Shown piece by piece: positions 30,345 to 42,761 of a stretch of 64,000 nucleotides of DNA (position 1 is the stretch's first letter; the number at the start of each line of letters is the position of its first letter). The position numbers and the translations under genes are program-made. The stretch comes from Ctenosaura bakeri (Eukaryota > Chordata > Lepidosauria > Squamata > Iguanidae). The notes under the pieces were generated by a model. The model was not told the DNA's origin. It worked only from the letters and a program-made list of their open reading frames with translations, and did no database searches. The DNA lies in NCBI GenBank assembly GCA_948474755.1, contig CAOLHI010000964.1, positions 186,001 through 250,000 on the forward strand, read 5' to 3'.

Positions 30345-33300
30345 CTTCTACCTTATCTTTCCTTTCCTTTCCCTGTTATTTTCTCTAATTTTTTTTTATT
30401 GCAACAGAGAAAATCTTAATAATAATAATAAAAAAGAGAGCCTAAGGGTTACCCACCAGCTTCTGGGGGGAGATAGAAGACGAAGATGGCAAGGATGGTG
30501 ATCAGGATGCAGGGGATGATGACGTTGATGAGGTAGAAGAGGGGCTTGCGGCGGATGATGAGGTAGAAGGTGATGTCCTCGTAGAGGGGGTCCCCAGGGA
30601 GGGTGTTCTTTCGGGAGGGCTTGTGCCGGATCTCCCACTGCCCGTTGTCTGCCGAGAGAAAGGAGAGAAGGAAGCACGAAGAGAGCCGTGACCGTGCCAA
30701 CGCTCACCTTCTCCGTAGCCCACCCTCTGGAGCCGGAAGATCCAGATGCAGGGTCAGAGGGCCGGGGGTCTCCAGCTCCTGATGACGGTGGTCTCCTTCA
30801 GGCCAAGGAGCTGGGGGCTTAGGCATAGGGGGTCCATAATCCCCAGCAGGAGCTAACAAATGTTAAAGACATGGTACTACCATTTATTGAGGGAAGGAGA
30901 GATAAAAAGAGATTATACCAATCCCAGGAGCTGCTAAATAGCAGACTCTGGCCATTTCCGCCCGGGGGAATTAAAACGGTGCAGAGCGCCCTCCACGGAG
31001 GACATCTGCACCTTGGAGCGGACTAGGTTCGGACTACTTACCGGAGATCTCCACCTCAGTCCGCTCTGAAACGCCCCCAACTAGTCCTCCAGCACGCTTT
31101 TTAAAGACCGGAAAAAGAGAAATGGAGCGCACCATTGTGTATCTGCTCCCTTGTGCAGATTCGCAGGCTCACACCAATGCGAGCCTGCAATCTGCGGAGG
31201 GTGGGCTTTAGGAAGCCTCCATTTTGGAAGCCAGAGCAGTGCAGATCTAAGACGTTGCATTGCTCCAGTTCATCCTGGACCAGACCAAGGAGCCAGAAGA
31301 TCTGGTGAGTAACGGCACGGAGCGGAAATGGCCTCTGACTCACCTCGTGCGGAAATCGCCTCTGACTAATTCAGCTCCTGGTGCCTTGAGACAGCTGGCT
31401 ATAAATTTCCCGGCAGTTCCTAGTGGTTTCCTTGCTTACAACCATCTATCTTGGGGAATGGCAGAACTCTTCAGCATTCATGTTCCCTGGAGCTTGGACT
31501 GGCTACTATTTACGACTATTTTACTCCTTGCTGGCTTTATTTGGACTAATGACTGGCTGTGCAACTTCTGGACCGGCTGATACCACCTCCTGCCTCTCCC
31601 TTCATCCTGCTGGACTGAACTGGACTGGCTTAGTTAACTGACAGCTCTTGCATTCCAACAGCTGCTTCCCAGGACACTGGAGCATAGGACAACCTTTCCC
31701 CCACATAGAACCATAGAGATTTAGCACTGGGGACGTACCATTCAGCATCCCACAGATGCAAACTGGGACATGTGTGGCCAGGCAATATTGGAGTGTGCTC
31801 AAGATGGCAAAAGTTAGGAATGGGGAAAAAACACATGGACACGTGGCTGTGTTGTATGGTTCCATAACAGTACATGCAAAGGGATCTAGGAGTCTTGGCA
31901 GATCACAAGCTGAACATGAGTCAGCAGTGTGATGTGGCAGCCAAGAAAACCAATGTGATTCTTGGTTGCATCAATAGGAGTCTGGTGTCTAGATCGAGGG
32001 AGGTACTGGTACCACTCTACTCTGCTTTGGTTAGACCCCATCTTGAAAACTGTGTCCAGTTCTGGGCACCCCAATTCAAGAAGGACCTGGTCAAGCTGGA
32101 GCAAGTCCAGAGGAGGGCGACCAAAATGGTGAGGGGCCTGGAAGCCATGAAGCTCTATGGGGATAGACTTAGAGAGCTGGGGATGATTAGTCTGCAGAGG
32201 AGAAAGTTAAGAGGGGACATGATAGCCACGTTTAAGTATTTGAAGGGATGCCATGTAGAGGAAGGAGAGGGCTTGTTTTCTGCTACTCCAGAGACTAGGA
32301 CAAGGAGCAATGGATTCAAATTGCAGGAAAGGAGAGTCCATCTGAACCTCAGGAAGAACTTCCTGACGGTCAGAGCTGTCCAGCAGTGGACTATGCAGCT
32401 GTCTCCATGGAGCTGTGGTGGAGTCTCCTTCTTTGGAGGTTTTTAAGCAGAGGCTGGATGGCCACCTGTCAAAGGGAGTGCTTTGATGTGGGTTCCTGCA
32501 TGGCAGAAGGAGGTTGGACTGGATGGCCCCTGGGGTCTCCTCCAACTCTATGATTCTATAGAAAATACGAACTAGGAGAGGCTGCAGCATTTTGCTTTTG
32601 TCTGAGCCCACTGGGAAGAGAAAGATTCTGTCCCTCTTGCCTCCTCTCAGCTGAATTTATGGAACACAAATCCCTTTTGCATTTGAATTCTGTTTGCAGC
32701 AATTGAAATACACTGGGGACAAAGAGGGAAAGTGTGAGGTGGAGAGAGAAACTGGGACATTTTAGAAGCAGTTGAAAAAGTTGGACGGCAGAGGATGAAC
32801 TGGGTCTGTTCCTATTAGCTCTGGTGAGTTCTTGGATGGAAAACTGTTAACCAATACCAGGTGTTGTAAGGCTCTGTTTCAGAGGAGGGGACTGACAAAA
32901 CCACCCCTGAGGATTTCTTGTCTGTGAAAAACCTGTGAAAAATTAATGGGATCACCACAAGTCAACAGGTGAGCTGAAGGCACATACACATATAGAACAA
33001 GGCCCATTTCTGCACTAGACTGTTATAGCGCTATGATTCCACTTGCAACATCCTATGGAATCCTGGAGTTTGCAGTTTCGGGAGGGGTCAATGCAATTCT
33101 CGGCTGCATCAACAGGAGTCTGGTGCCTAGATCGAGGGAGGTCCTGGTACCCCTCTACTCTGCTTTGGTTAGACCCCATCTTGAATACTGTGTCCAGTTC
33201 TGGGCACCCCAATTCAAGAAGGACATGGTCAAGCCCGTGGAGGGCAACCAAAATGGTGAGAGGCCTGGAAGCCCTGAAGCCCTATGAGGATGGACTTAGA

Positions 33301-36300
33301 GAGCTGGGTCTGTTTAGTCTGCAGAAGAGAAGGTTAAGAGGGGGCATGAGAGCCATGTTTAAATATTTGAAGGGATGCCACGTAGAGGAAGGAGAGGGCT
33401 TGTTTCCTGCTGCTCCAGAGACCAGGACAAGGAGCAATGGATTCAAGCTGCAGGAAAGGAGATTCCACCTGAACCTCAGGAAGAACTTCCTGACAGTCAG
33501 GGCTGTCCGGCAGTGGAATATGCTGCTCCCTCCATGGAGTGTGGTGGAGTCTCCTCCTTCTTTGGAGGCTTTTAAGCAGAGGCTGAATGGCTGTCTGACG
33601 GGAGGGCTTTGAGGGTGTTCCTGCATGGCAGGGGGTTGGACTGGATGGTCCCTGGGGTCTCTTCCAACTCTAGATTTCTATGTTTCTATGATTTCCAGGC
33701 CTTCTACCATTTTGGCCACCCACCTCTGGACATGTTCATATATAAATGATGATATATAATGATGATAAATGTTAATGAGGTGTGGGTGGCTCCCACAGAC
33801 TCCCACTCATGTGCCCGAGTGCCCATGGAAGGCACCCCCAAGTGTCCCCCAAACCTTCCCAAGAGCCCTTTCTCTCACCGATAAACGTGTTTTCGTGGAT
33901 GATGATCTCCTTCAGCTCTTTCCCGTCCTTGCCGAGCGGGTGCAGGAGGTTGACCTCCGAGGCGTCGTAACTGAACGAGCGGAAAACCATGGTGCAGTTT
34001 TGCCAGTCGAAGGGGAAGTAGGTCACCTGCCGGCCCCCCAAAGAAAAAGAATTAGCAGCCCCACGGGGTAGTCCTCTTTTGTCCACCGTGAGTACCCTTC
34101 GGAGGACTGCAGCTCCCAGAATCCACTGGCCACCAAAACCAAGGAGGGTGATAAACATTGGGGGACATTGGTCTGTTCCTAGCCCTCTTTGCCACTCTGT
34201 GCCAACAACTACAACAAGGGATTAAAAAGCCACTGCGAGGTTCCTGCTCAGGCATGGAAGCCTCCTGGGTTGTCTTTGGTCAAGTCACACTCTCTCAGCC
34301 TCTGATGAAAGCAATCATAGAATCATAGAATCATAGAAATGTAGAGTTGGAAGAGACCCCAGGGGCCATCCAATCCAACCCCCTGCCATGCAGGAACGCC
34401 GCAATGGCGGCTGCTTCCCTCTCAGTAATTGATCTTGCCAAGAAAACCCTGCGATAGATTCACCTTAAGGTTGTTTATATTATTATATATTATATATTAT
34501 ATTATATTAATATATTATTATATATTATATATTACATATTATATATTATATTAGAATGCTCATAAAATTCATAGTGACAAAGTAGAATAAATAAGAAATG
34601 TAATTGAAATATATATAGCTATAAAAATATATAGAACTATTTATTTAATTAGATTAAAATAGAAGATCAATAGAAGAAGAAGAAATAGAAATAGAATTAG
34701 ATGTTGGATAGGTATATAAATTTATAGGTATATAGATATATATATATTTATTGTATATAGTTCTTAGCTTTCTGTTTCTTATATATTTAGGAAACGAAAG
34801 AATGATTATTTGTAAATATTGTTTGTTATAACTTTAATAAAAATATAAATAAAAAAAAGTGGGACACAACTTGACGGCACAACAATAACAACAGAGATAA
34901 TTCCTATATGGGAAAGTTGTGAGATGTGAAATGTGGCATTAGACCGGAGCTTCATTTGTTAAATATGCTACGGCAACAAAAGGAAATAAGAAGCCATCAG
35001 AAGATATTATTATATTTAATAACTGCGGCAAGGTTGACCTATGCACAGCACTGGAAAGAAAAGAAATATATTGGTATAGAAGAATGGAAGTTAAAAGTTC
35101 TGGATAGGACAGAGATGGAAAAATTAGCATTTTCTAATAATCTATCCAGAACTTTGAGAAAGAATGGAAAAGAGTATTGCATTGAGTAAGGATATAAATG
35201 TATGTTAGGAAATATATTGATATAGAAGAGTGGAAGCTAAAAGTTCTGGATAGGACAGAGATGGAAAAATTAGCATTTTCTAATAATCTATCCAGAAGTT
35301 TGAGAAAGAATGGAAAAGAGTATTGCATTGGGTAAGGATATAAATGTATGTTAGGAAATATATTGATATGGAAGAGTGGAAGCTAAAAGTTCTGGATAGG
35401 ACAGAGATGGAAAAATTAGCATTTTCTAATAAATCTATCCAGAAGTTTGAGAAAGAATGGAAAGGAGCATTGCATTGGGTAAGGATATAAATGTATGTTA
35501 GGAAATATATTGATATGGAAGAGTGGAAGCTAAAAGTTCTGGATAGGACAGAGATGGAAAAATTAGCATTTTCTAATAAATCTATCCAGAAGTTTGAGAA
35601 AGAAGGGAAAGGAGCATTGCATTGGGTAAGGATATAAATGTATGTTAGGAAATATATTGATATAGAAGAGTGGAAGCTAAAAGTTCTGGATAGGACAGAG
35701 ATGGAAAAATTAGCATTTTCTAATAATCTATCCAGAACTTTGAGAAAGAATGGAAAAGAGTATTGCATTGAGTAAGGATATAAATGTATGTTAGGAAATA
35801 TATTGATATAGAAGAGTGGAAGCTAAAAGTTCTGGATAGGACAGAGATGGAAAAATTAGCATTTTCTAATAATCTATCCAGAAGTTTGAGAAAGAATGGA
35901 AAAGAGTATTGCATTGGGTAAGGATATAAATGTATGTTAGGAAATATATTGATATGGAAGAGTGGAAGCTAAAAGTTCTGGATAGGACAGAGATGGAAAA
36001 ATTAGCATTTTCTAATAATCTATCCAGAAGTTTGAGAAAGAATGGAAAAGAGTATTGCATTGGGTAAGGATATAAATGTATGTTAGGAAATATATTGATA
36101 TGGAAGAGTGGAAGCTAAAAGTTCTGGATAGGACAGAGATGGAAAAATTAGCATTTTCTAATAAATCTATCCAGAAGTTTGAGAAAGAATGGAAAAGAGT
36201 ATTGCATTGGGTAAGGATATAAATGTATGTTAGGAAATATATTGATATAGAAGAGTGGAAGCTAAAAGTTCTGGATAGGACAGAGATGGAAAAATTAGCA

Positions 36301-39300
36301 TTTTCTAATAATCTATCCAGAAGTTTGAGAAAGAATGGAAAAGAGTATTGCATTGGGTAAGGATATAAATGTATGTTAGGAAATATATTGATATGGAAGA
36401 GTGGAAGCTAAAAGTTCTGGATAGGACAGAGATGGAAAAATTAGCATTTTCTAATAAATCTATCCAGAAGTTTGAGAAAGAAGGGAAAGGAGCATTGCAT
36501 TGGGTAAGGATATAAATGTATGTTAGGAAATATATTGATATGGAAGAGTGAAAGCTAAACGTTCTGGATAGGACAGAGATGGAAAAATTAGCATTTTCTA
36601 ATAAATCTATCCAGAAGTTTGAGAAAGAAGGGAAAGGAGCATTGCATTGGGTAAGGATATAAATGTATGTTAGGAAATATATTGATATGGAAGAGTGAAA
36701 GCTAAAAGTTCTGGATAGGACAGAGATGGAAAAATTAGCATTTTCTAATAAATCTATCCAGAAGTTTGAGAAAGAAGGGAAAGGAGCATTGCATTGGGTA
36801 AGGATATAAATGTATGTTAGGAAATATATTGATATGGAAGAGTGGAAGCTAAAAGTTCTGGATAGGACAGAGATGGAAAAATTAGCATTTTCTAATAAAT
36901 CTATCCAGAAGTTTGAGAAAGAATGGAAAAGAGTATTGCATTGAGTAAGGATATAAATGTATAAGAAATCAAAGAAGAAATAATGTCATTGTTCTTCTAT
37001 ATCAATAATGTAATAATGTCATTGTTCTTCTCTCTGTAAGATGGAAATTGTGTTTGTATGGAATGGAAATAAGCAATCTCAACTGGAGGATTTAAGCATG
37101 AAAGTGTTAGGGGGGGTGTTTTATTTTCAAGATTAAGCTTTTAACAAAAATTACTAGGAAAAAAAGAAAGAAATGTGGCATTAGAATTTAATTGTGGTGC
37201 AATTCGACAGGGACGGCCAAGCAAAAGATGCCTCGGAAACCTCAGAATGGCACCAGGATGAGAATCATGGAGACTTCCAAGTGGTTTTTGGACTGCATCT
37301 CCCAGCGTTCCTTGACTCTGCACTATGCTGGGTAGGGAAATGGTGGGGCGTGCCGTCCAACCACACCTGCAGGCTGCACAATTTGCATGGGGTATAAATT
37401 AGGGGTGGAAATTCTCAGCCCTCCAAATGTGTTTGGGCTGCAGCCCTTGTGACCCACAACCCTATGCCATGCGGAAGCCCCTCACCTGTATGCTGCAGCT
37501 GGTCTGGTAGAGGGCTGGGGGCTGCCATTGCACCGTTCCATCGTGGCTCACCAGGACGTTCACCGGGAGGGCAATTTCAAACACACCGTCATAGCTGGAA
37601 AAGAAAATTGAAGAGGGGTGGGAACGTCGGCTGAACCTGCTGGATCCAACTGGTGATGTGCTGGATTATCATAGAAATCATAGAAATGTAGAGTTGGAGG
37701 AGACCCCAGGGGCCATCCAGTCCAACCCCCTTCAGCCATGCAGGAACAACCTCAAAGCACTCCCAACAGATGGCCATCCAGCCTCTGCTTAAAAACCTCC
37801 AAGGAAGGAGACTCCACTACACTCCATGGAGGCAGCCGATTCCACTGCCGGACAGCCCTGACCGTCAGGAAGTTCTTGCTGAGGTTCAGGTGGAATCTCC
37901 TTTCCTGCAGCTTGAATCCATTGCTCCTTGTCCTGGTCTCTGGGGCAGCAGAAAACAAGCCCTCTCCTTCCTCTCAACAATTGGATTTTGGATTTTGGTC
38001 AAGCATAATGGAAGAGTTCCATGCGTAAAATTCTGCAATGGCTCCCTTGCCATTATGCTGTGATAACCCTCTCTTGATTTGCGTCCAATTAGGGGGACGT
38101 AGCCAGACTCTTCCATCAGAGATGATGGAGAGGATTGGAGAACCGTCTGGCGATGTCCCTGTCGCCAGACGCAAACCAAGGACCTCTTCATTGGGATCGC
38201 AGAGGGTCTTCAGTGCTGATGCTTCTTCCAATTTCCCTGATTTAAATTTAATTTCTAGTTCCAGCTAAAGCAGGCCTGTTCAAGTGAAACAACATGCTCA
38301 AAGCCACAGCCTCTGCCAGACCCTGGTGTCTCGTAGCCATGAGGACTAGCAGCCAATGGATAGAATGAACCTTTCCCGCTTTTCATCCCGGACATAGACC
38401 ATTTCCGCACTGAACTTTCCCACACAGGCATGGGGGTTGGACTGGATGACCTTCAGGTTCCCTTCTGACTTTGTACCCTTCTAGGAATGAGAGCCACAAT
38501 GGAATAGTTGAAGATGAAACCCTATATTTAAAAAGTCGTTGTTTTTCCTAGCCCCATTGGAATTGCAAATGGGAGCTCATTGCTTTAAATATCCATCCAA
38601 TCCCCTCCTTTCAATAGCATTATTTGTAATAAGGAACGTCTTCCAGGGTCTGCCCGCAACATATCAGGACTTGCCACTCAACACATTGCATTTCCGCACT
38701 GGACTGTTATAGCGCGATGATTCCACTTGCAACCTCCTCTGGAATCCTGGGATTTGCAGTTTCGGGAGGGGCCGGACTCTATAGTGTTGGAAGAGACCTC
38801 AAAGGACATCCGGCCGGCCCCTCCCGAAACTGCAAACCCCGGGATTCCAGAGGATGCTGCAAGTGGAATCATCGCGCTATAACCGTCCAGTGCAGAAAAG
38901 GCAACAGTCACCCCAGTGATTGCTGCATTTTGCTGGACAGCACCCAAGTTTCTAGTCCTCATGGGTCACTCACTTGTTCATCAGCACGATATCTGGAAGC
39001 CACACCTTGCTGGAAAAAGTGGTTACGGAGGTGATCCCCTGGAAGTCTGTGGGGTCCCAGGTGAGGCGGTAATCGACCCACTCCTGTCCTTGCCCGTGGG
39101 GAGAAAGAAAGGGTTGGGGGGGAAGGGAAAGGGAAAGAAGGACGCAGAGGGAAGGGAGAAAAACATGAACGACTTCTATATTTAATGAGGTTTATACCGA
39201 GCTTAGACAAGTCGCTTGCCCAGATTGCAGCTTCAAGAATTCCCCTGCCAGGATGGCAGTTGTTTGCAGTAAAGATTATTGTATTGTACTAGTGGGGGAG

Positions 39301-42300
39301 AGTTTGCATTGTTTTCCAAGGATTTGAAATTTTCCCACATACAACATTTCGAAGGGAAAATGCTCAGCCATAAACAGATATGTAAAAATGCAATTCTGCT
39401 TTTGCAAACATGCGCCAAGCGTGGAGGTTTGCCTTAGGGAAAAAAATAGGAAAAAAAATGCTTCCGCAGGGTGGCTTCACATCCACCACGTCTCGGCCTG
39501 TGCATTCCTCTCGTTGTTTGCGTTATCTCACTCACCAGATTCAGGTAGACTTTTGCAGTCAGTTTTTCATCTTTTTCATTCTGGAAAGAAAATAAAGCAC
39601 ACCAGAGAAGGGGTCAGTCTCCAGAGTAGCCTTGTCAGGGTTTCAAAAGAGCAATAAAGGACAGCCAAACTCCACCGCAGGCAGGGAGCCAGCTCGGCAC
39701 AGCAATCTGAGCGTTGGAGTAGGACTTTGGAAGATGTGTGTTCATAGAATCATAGAATCATAGAAATGTAGAGTTGGAAGAGACCCCCAGGGGCCATCCA
39801 GTCCAACCCCCTGCCAAGCAGGAACACCCTCAAAGCACTCCCGACCAACGGCCATCCAGCCTCTGCTTAAAAGCCTCCAAGGAAGAAGACTCCACCACAC
39901 TCCATGGAGGCAGCATGGAATCATAGAATCATAGAAATGTAGAGTTGGAAGAGACCCCCAGGGGCCATCCAGTCCAACCTCCTGCCAAGCAGGAACACAG
40001 ATCAAAGCCCTCCCGACAGATGGTCATCCAGCCTCTGCTTAAAAACCTCCAAGGAAGGAGCCTCCACCACACTCCGAGGCAGCAGATTCCACTGCCGGAC
40101 AGCCCTGACCATCAGGAAGTTCTTCTGAGGTTCAGGTGGAATCTCCTTTCCTGCAGCTTGAATCCATTGCTCCTTGTCCTGGTCTCTGGAGCAGCAGAAA
40201 ACAAGCCCTTTCCTTCCTTTACGTGGCATCCCTTCAAATATTTAAACATGGCTATCATGTCCCCTCTTCACCTTCTCTTCTGCAGACTAAACATACCCAG
40301 TTCTCTAAGTCCATCCTCATAGGGCTTCATGGCTTCCAGGTCTCTCACCATTTTGGTTGCCCTCCTCTGGACTTGCTCCAGCTTGTCAATATCCTTCTTG
40401 AATTGGGATGCCCAGAACTGGACACAGTATTCAAGATGGGGTCTAACCAAAGCAGAGTAGAGTGGTAGCAGTCCCTCCCTCGATCTAGACACCAGACTCC
40501 TATGGATGCAGCCGAGAATTGCATTGGCTTTCTTGGCTGCCGCATCACACTGCTGACTCATGTTCAGCTTGTGACCTATGAAGACTCCTAGATCCCTTTC
40601 ACACCTACTGCTATCCAGCTATGTGTTCCCCATCCTATATTTCTGTATTCCATTTTTTCTACCTAAGTGTACGACCTTATACTTCTCTCTGTTGAATTTC
40701 ATTTTGTTCACATTTTGTCTCTGCTCAGCCATAGAAATCCACTGGGTCACCCTGGGCAAGTTCCACTCTCTCAGCCTCAGGGATGGTAGCCAACCTCCTT
40801 GGAAGAAATCTGAAGAAGACCCCCAGCCTTAGGGTTGCCATAAGTCAGAAGCAACTTGAAGGCACACAACAAGAACAATGGTTCGAACTCAGGAAGTACA
40901 GTCAGCCCTCCACATTTGCAAGTTTGACTTTCATGGATTTAATTATTTGCAAGGTTCTTCAATCCAAGCCCCCCATCTCAGGTGCTTCTTTTCCTGGAGG
41001 AACCTTCACCCTTGGTGGCTCCAATCAGGCCGCGCAGCCTTTTAAAAAGCCACCTCTGGTGGTCCTCGTCCTCCACCGGCCACTGCCTGGCCAGCTAAGG
41101 ACAGCTCACAACCCAGTTTCTCAGCACCACAAACCCTGTCCTGATGCCCCCACATACACACCCAAGGAAGGAGATGGGCAAGAGAGGACGTATAGGGCCA
41201 CGATGCCACCCCCCATTTCCATCTCCTTTTTCTGACCTGGGTATCCACTCTCTGACCCTGCCTCAGCCCCATTCCCACAGACACAGACAGACAGACAGAC
41301 AGACAGACACACGCACACATTTTGATATTTGCAGTTTTTCCACTTTTGCAAGGCACCTGCACCCCTAACCCTAGTGAATGTGGAGGGATGACTGTACGGT
41401 GGCAGAGCATGGAGTGTGTGGAGCGGGGTGGGGCCACGGCGCATTGCTGCGGTGCATGGGGGCATGGCAAGGGCACATGGGGGTGTGGCTACGGCCAGGA
41501 CACCCCAAAAACATTGCCACCTCGGATGAATCGCTCCCTCTGCCCCCACGTCCCTATGCAACTTATGAACAAGTTGGTTTTCTACCGAAAACCCAAATGA
41601 AAGTGTTGATTTCAGTTAAGTTATCATGTGTTTGTCTGCAAAATTAATATACTGCATCTGCACACATGATGCACACACTTTTGTCTTTATGAAGGGCCCA
41701 CACCCCAAAATGCAGCATTTTCTGGGCATCGTATTCTGTCTAAATAGAAGGAAAACCTTTCTGACCCTCCAATAGGGGACATTCCTTCTTATAAGGGACA
41801 CTTGGGAATCCTGTTCCAGAGGACTAAGGTTGCCTGGTCCGGAGATTTTGGGGCCAAAACCTGAAGCCAAAGGACGGTCCCCTGGTAATGTCCCAGGGGG
41901 TGGGCTTGGTGATGTTAGGCCATTTCTGCATTACACTGTTATAGTGCTATTATTCCACTTTCAACATCCTATGGAATCCTGGGGTTTGCAGTTTCTGGAG
42001 GGGCTTTTGAGGATGACCTTTGAGACCCCTCCCTAAACTGCAAACCCCAGGATTCCATAGGAGGTTGGAAGTGGAATAATAGCACTATAACAGGCCAGTG
42101 TGGAACTGGCCTATGAGAGTCACATGGACAGTAACCAGGGTTGCTCAGTCTCCTGTCCAGTTTTAAACAACAATCACACCACACCTACACACACCCCGAC
42201 GTCCTATTATTGTTACTAGTGATTGATTGATACTTGGCCTTTTTCTCAGCCCTCACTCTCTTTGCACCTTTGCAAAAGTTAAAAGAGATACGGCTGAAAG

Positions 42301-42687
42301 TTCCTGTTATGCCACAATATAATTAAACGATAGATAGAATTAAAAGCAAATGGAAAACTTGCCCGTTAAAAAAGACAGAAAATATTTGCCAAGCCCTTCA
42401 TGGAGCTGGGAAGGAAAAAAATCAAACTTTTTTCAGTTGTGTTTTTTCTATACTATTCCCAGCAGCGGCTCTGAGGTTGAGCAGTGGGGGTCAAAACACA
42501 CACTCTATTGCCTTGTTGCTTGCTAATAGTAATTGATGGATTGTTAATTGCTGTGTATTTTAAGGGGTTCGTTTAGGTGGGTTGGAGGGTGGGGAGGATT
42601 GGATATGCTCTTAATGTCTTTTAATGTCTTTTAATGTATATTTCATGCTGTTCGCCGCCTCGATCCGTGTGGAGAGGCGGGATACAA

Positions 42688-42761
<74 letters not shown>

